The notes under the pieces were generated by a model. That model was not told where the DNA came from. It saw nothing but the letters and a program-made list of their open reading frames with translations, and did not search any database. The position numbers and the translations under genes are program-made. Shown here piece after piece: positions 5,766-11,449 of a stretch of 11,449 nt of DNA. Location: the NCBI GenBank assembly GCA_017475725.1, contig JAFVFA010000048.1, positions 1 through 11,449 on the forward strand, given 5' to 3'. This DNA is from Spirochaetales bacterium. GTDB taxonomy: Bacteria; Spirochaetota; Spirochaetia; Sphaerochaetales; Sphaerochaetaceae. The first letter of the stretch is position 1; every line of letters begins with the position of its first letter.

Positions 5766-6959
5766 TCAGGCTTTCCTAGTCTTTATTGTAGCCGCAAAGG
5801 CGCTGTTGAACAGCCCGATGATAGCAGAAATGGTGAAAAGTGTCTCGATTCCGGTGACCTTCCAGACCCAACCGCCAAGCAGGGCCACGAAGATCGTCAC
5901 CAGATGGTTCACTGAGACTCCTGTGGCGATGGTCGCCCTTGTCTCCTCAGGGCTGTCCGAGAGTGACTGGACATAGACGTTCGAGGCCATGGAGGCAAGG
6001 GAGATGATGGAGTCCATCACATACATTGCGCAGCAGATCACGAAGGCCACGTTTGTAGGGAAGAAGTGCTCCGAGAAGCCGTAGAAGAAGCAGACTATGA
6101 CAAGAAGCAGCGTGTCCGCGACCATGACTATCTTGTAGCCGATTCTGTCAATGAGCTTTCCCACATAAGGGGAGAGGATGGAGCCGCAGATTGCTGATAT
6201 TGCAAAAAGAAGGCTCATCGTAGAGGCGCTTGCACCGAAGTGCAGCACCAGAAGGTATGGGCCGAAGGTGAAGAAGACCTGCTTCCTGGCCCCGTAGGTG
6301 ACCTCAAGGATATAGTACTTCGTGAACTTCTTTCTGAAGTAGAAGCGTCTTCTGTTTTTGTCCGTCTCACTGCTTGACTGCATCTTTGTCGATGAGGCGA
6401 AGCCAACAAGGATCAGGGCCGCTGCAACGGCGAAGACCAGTCTGAACAGGGTGGATGAGCTGTCCATGAAGATGAAGATCGGGATTATGACAAGGTAGCC
6501 TGCAAGGGTTCCCATGTCCTGGACGGAGACCTGCTTGCCCAATGAGAGCCCGCTCTTTCCGGGCCTTGCATAGTTGACGCCCAAGGAGTTCTTCATTCCC
6601 AGCTGGATGTGCTCTCCGAGGCTGAATATGCAGATGGACAGTGTCACCAGAACCCTGGAGGCCGGGACTATGGAGAGCATCCCCATCCCGATCACCATCA
6701 CAACGGCTCCGATTTTGAAGATCCTCTCGGCAGAGAAGCGGTAGAGCACCGCCAGGATCCTGACAAGCAGAAGGCCTGGAAGCTCTCTAAAGAACTCCGC
6801 GATTCCTCTGTCGAACTCTCCCATGGAGACTATCTCTGCAAGATAGTTGTCCATGACCCCCTTCTGCAGCCCCACGGCTATGCCGATTACCAGAAGCGAC
6901 AATAGATATGGCTTGTAAGGAGCATCTTCCCTGTATATCTCTTTAAGTGAATCCTTCAT
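5766..6959 (-). CDS. Major facilitator superfamily transporter
   Basis: A roughly 397-residue polytopic membrane protein with about 12 hydrophobic segments in two halves joined by a basic, Ser-rich cytoplasmic loop (KNRRRFYFRKKF region). The second half carries the MFS motif A-like loop GKLIDRIGYK (267-276). The family is clear; the substrate is not. The frame extends upstream to an ATG at 7031, but a TATAAT promoter on this strand lies inside that extension (6990-6995). The extra residues also look non-conserved, so ATG 6959 (MKDSLKEIY) is chosen; its ribosome-binding site is weak (GGGG...GGGA). The SAM hydrolase-family gene starts 10 nt after its stop, so the pair is probably an operon. It might export or import a nucleoside, amino acid or related product of that partner, but this is guesswork from position. 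Confidence 0.8.
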   Translation of the reverse strand: MKDSLKEIYREDAPYKPYLLSLLVIGIAVGLQKGVMDNYLAEIVSMGEFDRGIAEFFRELPGLLLVRILAVLYRFSAERIFKIGAVVMVIGMGMLSIVPASRVLVTLSICIFSLGEHIQLGMKNSLGVNYARPGKSGLSLGKQVSVQDMGTLAGYLVIIPIFIFMDSSSTLFRLVFAVAAALILVGFASSTKMQSSSETDKNRRRFYFRKKFTKYYILEVTYGARKQVFFTFGPYLLVLHFGASASTMSLLFAISAICGSILSPYVGKLIDRIGYKIVMVADTLLLVIVCFFYGFSEHFFPTNVAFVICCAMYVMDSIISLASMASNVYVQSLSDSPEETRATIATGVSVNHLVTIFVALLGGWVWKVTGIETLFTISAIIGLFNSAFAATIKTRKA

Positions 6960-6984
6960 TCCCAAACCCCGAATATGACGTTGC

Positions 6985-7018
6985 AATCGATTATACTGAA
7001 TCCACATGTGTTCTAGAA
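6985..7018. promoter_or_regulatory. Cluster of three perfect 8-bp palindromes in a divergent promoter region
   Basis: AATCGATT (6985-6992), CACATGTG (7003-7010) and TTCTAGAA (7011-7018) are each perfectly self-complementary, and the last two are directly adjacent. They overlap the -10 and -35 of the minus-strand promoter and lie 40-75 nt from the divergent plus-strand gene. They are plausible binding sites for dimeric regulators controlling one or both directions. No regulator gene lies in the window. Confidence 0.35.
6990..7018 (-). promoter_or_regulatory. Probable promoter of the MFS / SAM hydrolase operon
   Basis: On the minus strand, a perfect TATAAT (6995-6990) lies 17 bp after TTCTAG (7018-7013), a weak -35. 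Transcription would start near 6983, about 24 nt before ATG 6959. This supports that start over the ATG at 7031. Confidence 0.5.
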
Positions 7019-7024
7019 GATGCG

Positions 7025-7053
7025 TTGCCACTTTTTGATAGTGAGTGTAGAAT
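7025..7053 (+). promoter_or_regulatory. Possible promoter of the PF06541 / M42 / Trk operon
   Basis: TTGCCA (7025-7030), a 17-bp spacer and TAGAAT (7048-7053) form a good consensus match. The implied start near 7060 would coincide with the ATG at 7059 and make the transcript essentially leaderless. Either translation begins differently or this match is fortuitous. Confidence 0.3.
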
Positions 7054-7058
7054 TGGCC

Positions 7059-7802
7059 ATGAGCTTCTTTCTTGTGCTTGCATTCCTGTTCTTCATAGGA
7101 TCATCCTTCGGATGGTGCCTTGAGGTTCTTTTCAGGCGATTCTTCTCAAAGAACAACCCCGAGAGGAAGTGGATCAACCCTGGCTTCTGCACGGGACCCT
7201 ATCTGCCTCTGTACGGCTTCGGACTGAGTCTTCTGTATGTGATCGCGATACAGGAGCGGCATCTGTCAGGTCTCAGCCCCTGGGCCTCCAAGCTGATTCT
7301 CTTTGCCGTCATGGCAATCTGCATGACCGTGATAGAATACCTTGCCGGAATCCTCTCCCTGAAGGTCTACAAGGTCAGGCTCTGGGACTACAGCAATGAG
7401 TGGGGGAACATCCAGGGGATAATCTGCCCCAAGTTCTCCCTTGCCTGGGCCGTTCTGGGTGCCATGTACTACTTTCTGATACATCCGTACATCCTGGATG
7501 CCCTTTCCTGGCTGGCAAGGAACCTGGCGTTCTCGTTCTTCATAGGTGTCTTCTACGGCGTATTCATCATTGATGTGGTCCATGCAACACAGATAATCTC
7601 TAAAATCAAGGCATTTGCCGAGGAAAATGATGTCATTGTCCGATTTGAGGCCATCAAGGCGAACATCAGGGACAGGAGGCAGGAGGCAAGGAAGAAGTAC
7701 CGCTTCTTCCAGCCGTTCAAGACCGATCTGGGTATCAACGAGCATCTGCGGATGATGAAGGACCAGTTCGAGAAGAGGATCCGCGCAAAGAGATCGAAAT
7801 GA
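7059..7802 (+). CDS. Putative ABC-transporter type IV family membrane protein (PF06541)
   Basis: A 247-residue integral membrane protein of a family common in Firmicutes and named for supposed likeness to ABC permeases, without known function. Characteristic segments are FFIGSSFGWCLEVLFR (11-26), NPGFCTGPYLPLYGFG (40-55), EYLAGILSLKVYKVRLWDYS (93-112) and NIQGIICPKFSLAWA (117-131). About five membrane helices are followed by a cytosolic, highly basic C-terminal region (about 185-247) with coiled-coil-like character. No ATPase partner is adjacent. ATG 7059 is chosen because the family starts just before the first helix; an ATG at 7020 would add 13 residues, and neither has a clear ribosome-binding site. 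It heads a run of closely spaced plus-strand genes, 28 nt before the M42 gene. Confidence 0.75.
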   Translation: MSFFLVLAFLFFIGSSFGWCLEVLFRRFFSKNNPERKWINPGFCTGPYLPLYGFGLSLLYVIAIQERHLSGLSPWASKLILFAVMAICMTVIEYLAGILSLKVYKVRLWDYSNEWGNIQGIICPKFSLAWAVLGAMYYFLIHPYILDALSWLARNLAFSFFIGVFYGVFIIDVVHATQIISKIKAFAEENDVIVRFEAIKANIRDRRQEARKKYRFFQPFKTDLGINEHLRMMKDQFEKRIRAKRSK

Positions 7803-7830
7803 CTTTGGGTCGCACGACTCAGGAGGAGAT

Positions 7831-8877
7831 ATGGAACTTAAAAGAGAGTACGCAGACTATGCGGCGGAGAAGGCTATAGAGCTGCTCAACATAGACAGCC
7901 CTTCCGGATTCACCAGAAAGGCTGCAGAATGGGTGCTGGATGCATTCTCGGGGCTCGGATACAAGGCCAGCCTCACGAACAAGGGCGCTGTGCTTGTGGA
8001 CCTCGGAGGCAGGGAGTCCGAAAGCGGTGCCGTGCTCTTCGCTGCACATGCCGACACACTGGGCGCAGTCATTGCTGAGATCAAGGGCAACGGAAGGCTC
8101 AGGATCTCGAACATAGGCGGACTCAGGGCCTGCAACACGGAGACCGAGAACGTCAACGTCTACAACCGTGACGGGGAGGTCTTCGAGGGCACCATCCAGC
8201 TGATCAACGCATCGTCCCACGTGAACAAGGACCTGGACTCCACAGTCAGGGACTTCAACACGGTGGAGGTGGTGCTTGACGAGGACGTAAGGTCAGCGGA
8301 CGATGTCCGTAAGCTCGGTCTGGACGTGGGTGACTTCGTCTGTCCGAACCCAAGGGCGCACATCACGAAGAGCGGCTACATCAAGAGCCGCTACCTTGAC
8401 GACAAGCTCTCGGTCGGCATCCTTCTGGGTGTTGCAAAGCACATCAGGGACAACAATGTCGAGCTGCCGAGAAGGGTCTACCTTCTGATCACGGTCTACG
8501 AGGAGGTGGGCCATGGCGGCAGCACATCCATCCCGGCTGACGTGAAGGAGGCCATCAGCGTTGACATGGGCTGTGTTGGAGTCGGGTTGCAGTGCACCGA
8601 GAGGCAGGCATCCATCTGCGCCAAGGACTCCGGCGGGCCGTATGACTACGATGTCACGGACGCCCTGGTCAAGGCTGCCAAGAGGGAGAACGCAGACTAT
8701 GCAATAGACGTCTATCCGTTCTACGGCTCGGATGTCGAGGCAACACTCAGAGCCGGCTATGACATCAGGCACGGCCTGATAGGCTCCGGCGTCTACGCCA
8801 GCCACGGATACGAGAGAAGCCATCTTGACGGTGTCTACAACACCATGAAGGTCATAAAGGGCTATCTGAACATCTGA
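7831..8877 (+). CDS. M42 family metallo-aminopeptidase
   Basis: A cytosolic two-metal aminopeptidase of 348 residues, the usual length of the family (glutamyl aminopeptidase/TET peptidase type, often dodecameric). Metal-site residues are visible in order: AAHADTLG (His73, Asp75), RYLDDKLS (bridging Asp190), VYEEVGHGG (catalytic Glu224, ligand Glu225) and SVDMGCVG (Asp245). The C-terminal ligand is His325 or His331 in YASHGYERSH. The set appears complete, so the enzyme should be active. GGAGG lies 5 nt before the ATG. It probably trims oligopeptides to amino acids. The trkH-type gene begins 18 nt downstream, consistent with an operon. Exact N-terminal residue preference cannot be read from sequence. 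Confidence 0.92.
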   Translation: MELKREYADYAAEKAIELLNIDSPSGFTRKAAEWVLDAFSGLGYKASLTNKGAVLVDLGGRESESGAVLFAAHADTLGAVIAEIKGNGRLRISNIGGLRACNTETENVNVYNRDGEVFEGTIQLINASSHVNKDLDSTVRDFNTVEVVLDEDVRSADDVRKLGLDVGDFVCPNPRAHITKSGYIKSRYLDDKLSVGILLGVAKHIRDNNVELPRRVYLLITVYEEVGHGGSTSIPADVKEAISVDMGCVGVGLQCTERQASICAKDSGGPYDYDVTDALVKAAKRENADYAIDVYPFYGSDVEATLRAGYDIRHGLIGSGVYASHGYERSHLDGVYNTMKVIKGYLNI

Positions 8878-8895
8878 TTCTGCAGGTAAGGTATT

Positions 8896-10290
8896 GTGAA
8901 GAGACCAAGTGAAGAGCTTGCACAGTGGAGAAGCAGGAAGGCCAAGACCCCGCACATAATAGTGGGGTGCTTTCTGCTGCTCATCGCAATAGGGACGCTT
9001 CTGTTGCTTCTGCCGTTCGCAACCGCGGAGGGCAGGCATACAGGCTTTCTGACTGCGCTGTTCACTGCGACCACATCCGTCTGCGTGACCGGCCTGGTCG
9101 TAGTGCCCACATATGCGCACTGGACTCTGTTCGGGAATATAGTGATCCTGCTTCTGATACAGTTCGGAGGGTTCGGGATGGTCACGTTGGCCTCGTTCCT
9201 GCTCTCCGTCTTCAAGCGCCGCTATTCGCTGCGTTTCATGATGCTTGTCCAGGACAACTTCAACCTTGATTCCATGGTGGGGCTTCCGACCTTCACCAAG
9301 AGGGTCGTCAAGGACGTTCTGATCATAGAGCTCATAGGCGCGCTGCTGTGCATGGTGCGCTTCATCCCGCTCTACGGGGTGGGAAGGGGCATCTGGTACT
9401 CGGTCTTCCACTCCATCTCTGCGTTCTGCAATGCCGGGATAGACATTCTGGGGCCTGACAGCCTGGCCCCATTCAGAAGCGACACATATCTGCTTGCTGT
9501 CACCATGGCACTGATAATCCTGGGCGGTCTGGGCTTCATCGTCTGGTTCGACCTCTGGGACAAGGCCAGGACGGCAGTCAGGAGGAAGTACGGACCTTTC
9601 CTCTATCTCAGGCGTCTGGGAGAGCACTCCAAGGCGGTCCTTGCCATGACCGCAGTCCTGATTGTGGTGGGTGCCGTCCTTGTGTACGTGCTGGAGCGCT
9701 TCAATCCGGACACCCTGCAGGGGATGGGCCTCTGGGACAGGGTGATCAACAGCATCTTCCAGTCAGTCACTTGGAGGACGGCCGGCTTCGCCACCGTGGC
9801 CCAGGAGAACCTGACGGATGCAACCGCTGTTGTGGGCCTTCTGTTCATGTTCATCGGAGGTTCGCCGGTTGGCACAGCAGGAGGTGTGAAGACCATGACG
9901 GTGCTGATCCTTGTGATGAACGCACTGGCCTTCGTCCGCGGAAGGAAGAACGCCGTTCTCCACAAGAGGGTCATCAGCTACATGATGATAGTCAAGGCCG
10001 CTGCCGTGGTGGCTGTGAGCTTCATGGTCACGATGATAGGCATAGTCCTGATAATAGCTACGAACGATGTCCCAGCCATCGCTGTCCTATATGAGATGTT
10101 CAGTGCAACCGGCACTGTGGGGCTATCGCAAGGCATGACGGCAAGTCTGAACGCGTTCGGGCTTGTTGTGATAATCTTCTCGATGTTCCTCGGAAGGATC
10201 GGACCCATCACCCTGGTCCTGTTCTTCGAGGCGGGAAGGTCCAAGAAAGAGGGTGTGGCATTTGCCGAAGGCAATTTCACCGTCGGTTGA
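8896..10290 (+). CDS. trkH: TrkH/KtrB-type potassium uptake channel subunit
   Basis: The ion-conducting membrane subunit of a Trk/Ktr system, 464 residues. It shows the four pore-loop repeats of the superfamily, each with a filter glycine: TTSVCVTGL (Gly66), ISAFCNAGID (Gly181), VTWRTAGFAT (Gly297) and SATGTVGLS (Gly409). The GGSPVGTAGGVKT block (321-333), typical of the gating-loop region, is present. Length and the short partner gene fit the KtrB-KtrA arrangement rather than classical TrkH with a double-RCK TrkA. The start is GTG at 8896, with AAGG-type pairing (8888-8891) close upstream; no ATG is suitable. The regulatory subunit follows after 15 nt. Confidence 0.93.
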   Translation: MKRPSEELAQWRSRKAKTPHIIVGCFLLLIAIGTLLLLLPFATAEGRHTGFLTALFTATTSVCVTGLVVVPTYAHWTLFGNIVILLLIQFGGFGMVTLASFLLSVFKRRYSLRFMMLVQDNFNLDSMVGLPTFTKRVVKDVLIIELIGALLCMVRFIPLYGVGRGIWYSVFHSISAFCNAGIDILGPDSLAPFRSDTYLLAVTMALIILGGLGFIVWFDLWDKARTAVRRKYGPFLYLRRLGEHSKAVLAMTAVLIVVGAVLVYVLERFNPDTLQGMGLWDRVINSIFQSVTWRTAGFATVAQENLTDATAVVGLLFMFIGGSPVGTAGGVKTMTVLILVMNALAFVRGRKNAVLHKRVISYMMIVKAAAVVAVSFMVTMIGIVLIIATNDVPAIAVLYEMFSATGTVGLSQGMTASLNAFGLVVIIFSMFLGRIGPITLVLFFEAGRSKKEGVAFAEGNFTVG

Positions 10291-10293
10291 TCC

Positions 10294-10298
10294 GGAGG
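10294..10298 (+). promoter_or_regulatory. Ribosome-binding site fixing the trkA start
   Basis: GGAGG ends 1 nt before ATG 10300 and 7 nt before ATG 10306. Only the second has workable spacing, so translation most likely starts at 10306. Confidence 0.7.
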
Positions 10299-10305
10299 TA
10301 TGGGC

Positions 10306-10950
10306 ATGAGAAAGTCATTTGCAGTCTTGGGGATGGGAAAGTTCGGGCAGAGCATCAGCGTCGAGCTTTCAAGGATGGGAGCAGAGGTTCTGGCGGTTGA
10401 CCAGAACGAGGACCTTGTGGACCAGGTCAAGGACCAGGTCGAGCGCGCCGCCGTGGCGGATCTCAACGACCCGGAGTCCATCAGGAAGCTTGGAATAGCG
10501 GACATGGACACCGTGATAGTCACAATGGCGACATCCATGGAGGCCAGCATACTGTGCTGCATGATAGCCAAGGAGTCCGGCGTTAAGCATGTTGTGGCCA
10601 AGGCCAAGGACCATCTGATGGGGCACATCCTGCAGAGAGTCGGTGCGGACGAGATAATATATCCTGAGGAGGAGAGCGCAAAGCGCAACGCCTTCCGTCT
10701 GATATCGCCTGACATCCTCGACTTCTTCAACATCCAGGACACTCTGAGTCTTGTGGAGATGGTGCCCAAGAGCTCCTGGGTGGGGCACAACCTGATAGAG
10801 CTGAATCTCAGAAGGAAGCTGGGCATGAACGTCATTGGCGTCAAGGTCAACGGCAAGGACATCCAGAATCCGGACCCTGAGCGGAAGATAGAGGAGACCG
10901 ACACCCTGATGATTATAATGAGGAAGTCGGACGTGTCGAATGTCATCTGA
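10306..10950 (+). CDS. trkA: TrkA/KtrA-type nucleotide-binding regulator of potassium uptake
   Basis: A cytosolic gating subunit that forms a ring on the membrane channel. At 214 residues it has one RCK_N domain (Rossmann fold: FAVLGMGKFGQ with GxGxxG at 9-14, and acidic Asp32 ending the second strand) and one RCK_C domain in the C-terminal third (about 150-214, with LGMNVIGVKVNG). A single RCK pair is the KtrA layout. Nucleotide binding (NAD(H), or ATP/ADP as in KtrA) is inferred from the family. A start at 10300 is also in frame but sits too close to the GGAGG. It lies 15 nt after trkH, and its 3' end overlaps the next gene by 11 nt, so all are probably co-transcribed. Confidence 0.92.
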   Translation: MRKSFAVLGMGKFGQSISVELSRMGAEVLAVDQNEDLVDQVKDQVERAAVADLNDPESIRKLGIADMDTVIVTMATSMEASILCCMIAKESGVKHVVAKAKDHLMGHILQRVGADEIIYPEEESAKRNAFRLISPDILDFFNIQDTLSLVEMVPKSSWVGHNLIELNLRRKLGMNVIGVKVNGKDIQNPDPERKIEETDTLMIIMRKSDVSNVI

Positions 10951-11449
10951 CGCCATGGGAAGCACAATTGAGCGGATACGCTCGTTCCAGGGCCGTCCTG
11001 CGGACAATCTGCTGATCCAGTGTGTTGACGACCATGACGCCGGTACCCTGGACTCTGAGTTCAATTATATAAGGGAACATACGCAAGTCTCATTCATGCT
11101 CCTTGCCCTGAAGGTGGAGTCGTGGAACCGTGACCTCTCTCCCTGGGTGGCTCCTGCCGTCTGGGGCACCGAGGGCTTCGGTGAAGGTGCGGATGATACC
11201 CTAAGGATAATCACGGATTCGCTGATTCCTGAGGCCCTTGGAAGCGGCATGCTCTCCGACAAGCCCTCCATATTCCTTGGGGGATACTCCCTTGCAGCCC
11301 TGTTCGCGCTCTGGGCAGGTTACCAGAGACCTTTTGACGGCATCTGCGCCGCATCCCCTTCCGTGTGGTTCCCGGGGTGGCTGGACTATGCCAAGTCAAA
11401 CCCCTTCCTTTGCGGCAGGTGCTATCTGAGCCTTGGACGCAAGGAGGAG
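10940..11449 (+). CDS. Alpha/beta-hydrolase, putative esterase (5' part, cut by window end)
   Basis: An open frame of 170 codons runs from ATG 10940 to the last base without a stop, so the C terminus is missing. The diagnostic feature is the nucleophile elbow FLGGYSLAALFAL with candidate Ser117. It is followed by ICAASPSVWFPGW (135-147), which is typical of the putative-esterase branch, and by YLSLGRKEE at the cut end, where the strand leading to the catalytic Asp is expected. The N-terminal 60 residues are not distinctive. No signal peptide is visible. The start overlaps the trkA 3' end; ATG 10955 is an alternative, and neither has a good ribosome-binding site. Substrate is unknown, and the Asp and His of the triad lie outside the window. 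Confidence 0.7.
   Translation, partial: MSSDAMGSTIERIRSFQGRPADNLLIQCVDDHDAGTLDSEFNYIREHTQVSFMLLALKVESWNRDLSPWVAPAVWGTEGFGEGADDTLRIITDSLIPEALGSGMLSDKPSIFLGGYSLAALFALWAGYQRPFDGICAASPSVWFPGWLDYAKSNPFLCGRCYLSLGRKEE

Noticed and set aside
6960..7031. Extended MFS N terminus from ATG 7031
   Set aside because: A TATAAT promoter on the same strand lies inside the extension, and the added residues look non-conserved.
8293..9627. 444-codon minus-strand open frame across the M42 and trkH genes
   Set aside because: It is antisense to two genes with clear catalytic and pore motifs, has low-complexity composition rich in Gln, His, Asp and Pro, and shows no family motif.
9978..10967. 329-codon minus-strand open frame over trkH and trkA
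   Set aside because: Ser/Thr/Met-rich shadow of strongly conserved plus-strand genes, with no recognisable domain.
1..11449. tRNA, rRNA, CRISPR array, insertion sequence, phage or defence genes
   Set aside because: None seen: genes are nearly contiguous, no direct-repeat arrays or terminal inverted repeats were noticed, and all major frames belong to housekeeping-type families.

Overview
The window is bacterial chromosomal DNA, moderately GC-rich and densely packed with genes. The bacterial assignment rests on TATAAT-type -10 boxes, GGAGG ribosome-binding sites, a hairpin-plus-U-tract terminator and several start/stop overlaps. Gene content (ECF vitamin-type transporter with a duplicated ATPase, PF06541 membrane protein, Nim-like flavoprotein, cytosolic peptidases, Trk/Ktr potassium uptake) fits an anaerobic fermenter, often host-associated, of Firmicute or spirochaete type. 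Arginine is mostly AGG/AGA and isoleucine is often ATA. I cannot name the genus. There are no RNA genes, insertion sequences, phage genes or CRISPR arrays.

Layout. (1) 1-1120, plus strand: the 3' end of a PepD-type M20 dipeptidase, translationally coupled through ATGA to a small cytosolic C39-like papain-fold protein. (2) 1162-1638, plus: a Nim/PNPOx-like flavoprotein with its own probable promoter. (3) 1722-4869, plus: an ECF transporter with S component (UPF0397/PF07155), fused double ATPase and T component. A strong terminator-like hairpin lies between S and ATPase, and the T gene appears to start at a non-standard AUA codon. (4) 4853-6959, minus: an MFS transporter followed 10 nt later by a DUF62 S-adenosylmethionine hydrolase-family protein. 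The DUF62 gene overlaps the ECF T gene tail to tail and has Tyr where the family has its catalytic His. (5) 7059-11449, plus, divergent from the MFS gene: PF06541 membrane protein, M42 aminopeptidase, TrkH/KtrB, TrkA/KtrA and the 5' part of an alpha/beta-hydrolase, all closely spaced and probably one operon.

How the genes work together. Regions 1 and 5 contain cytosolic peptidases that finish peptide breakdown. Region 5 also supplies gated potassium uptake. Regions 3 and 4 look like a small-molecule acquisition and recycling neighbourhood. This ECF type (fused ATPase plus UPF0397 S subunit) has been described as methionine-regulated in other bacteria, and its convergent neighbour belongs to a family that splits SAM into adenosine and methionine. 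The link is suggestive only: the transported substrate is not known from sequence, and no SAM riboswitch or T-box fits upstream of the S gene.

I do not see a wholly new system. The strongest leads are the His-to-Tyr change in the SAM hydrolase, the AUA start of ecfT, the terminator inside the ECF operon, and a cluster of perfect palindromes between the divergent MFS and PF06541 genes.
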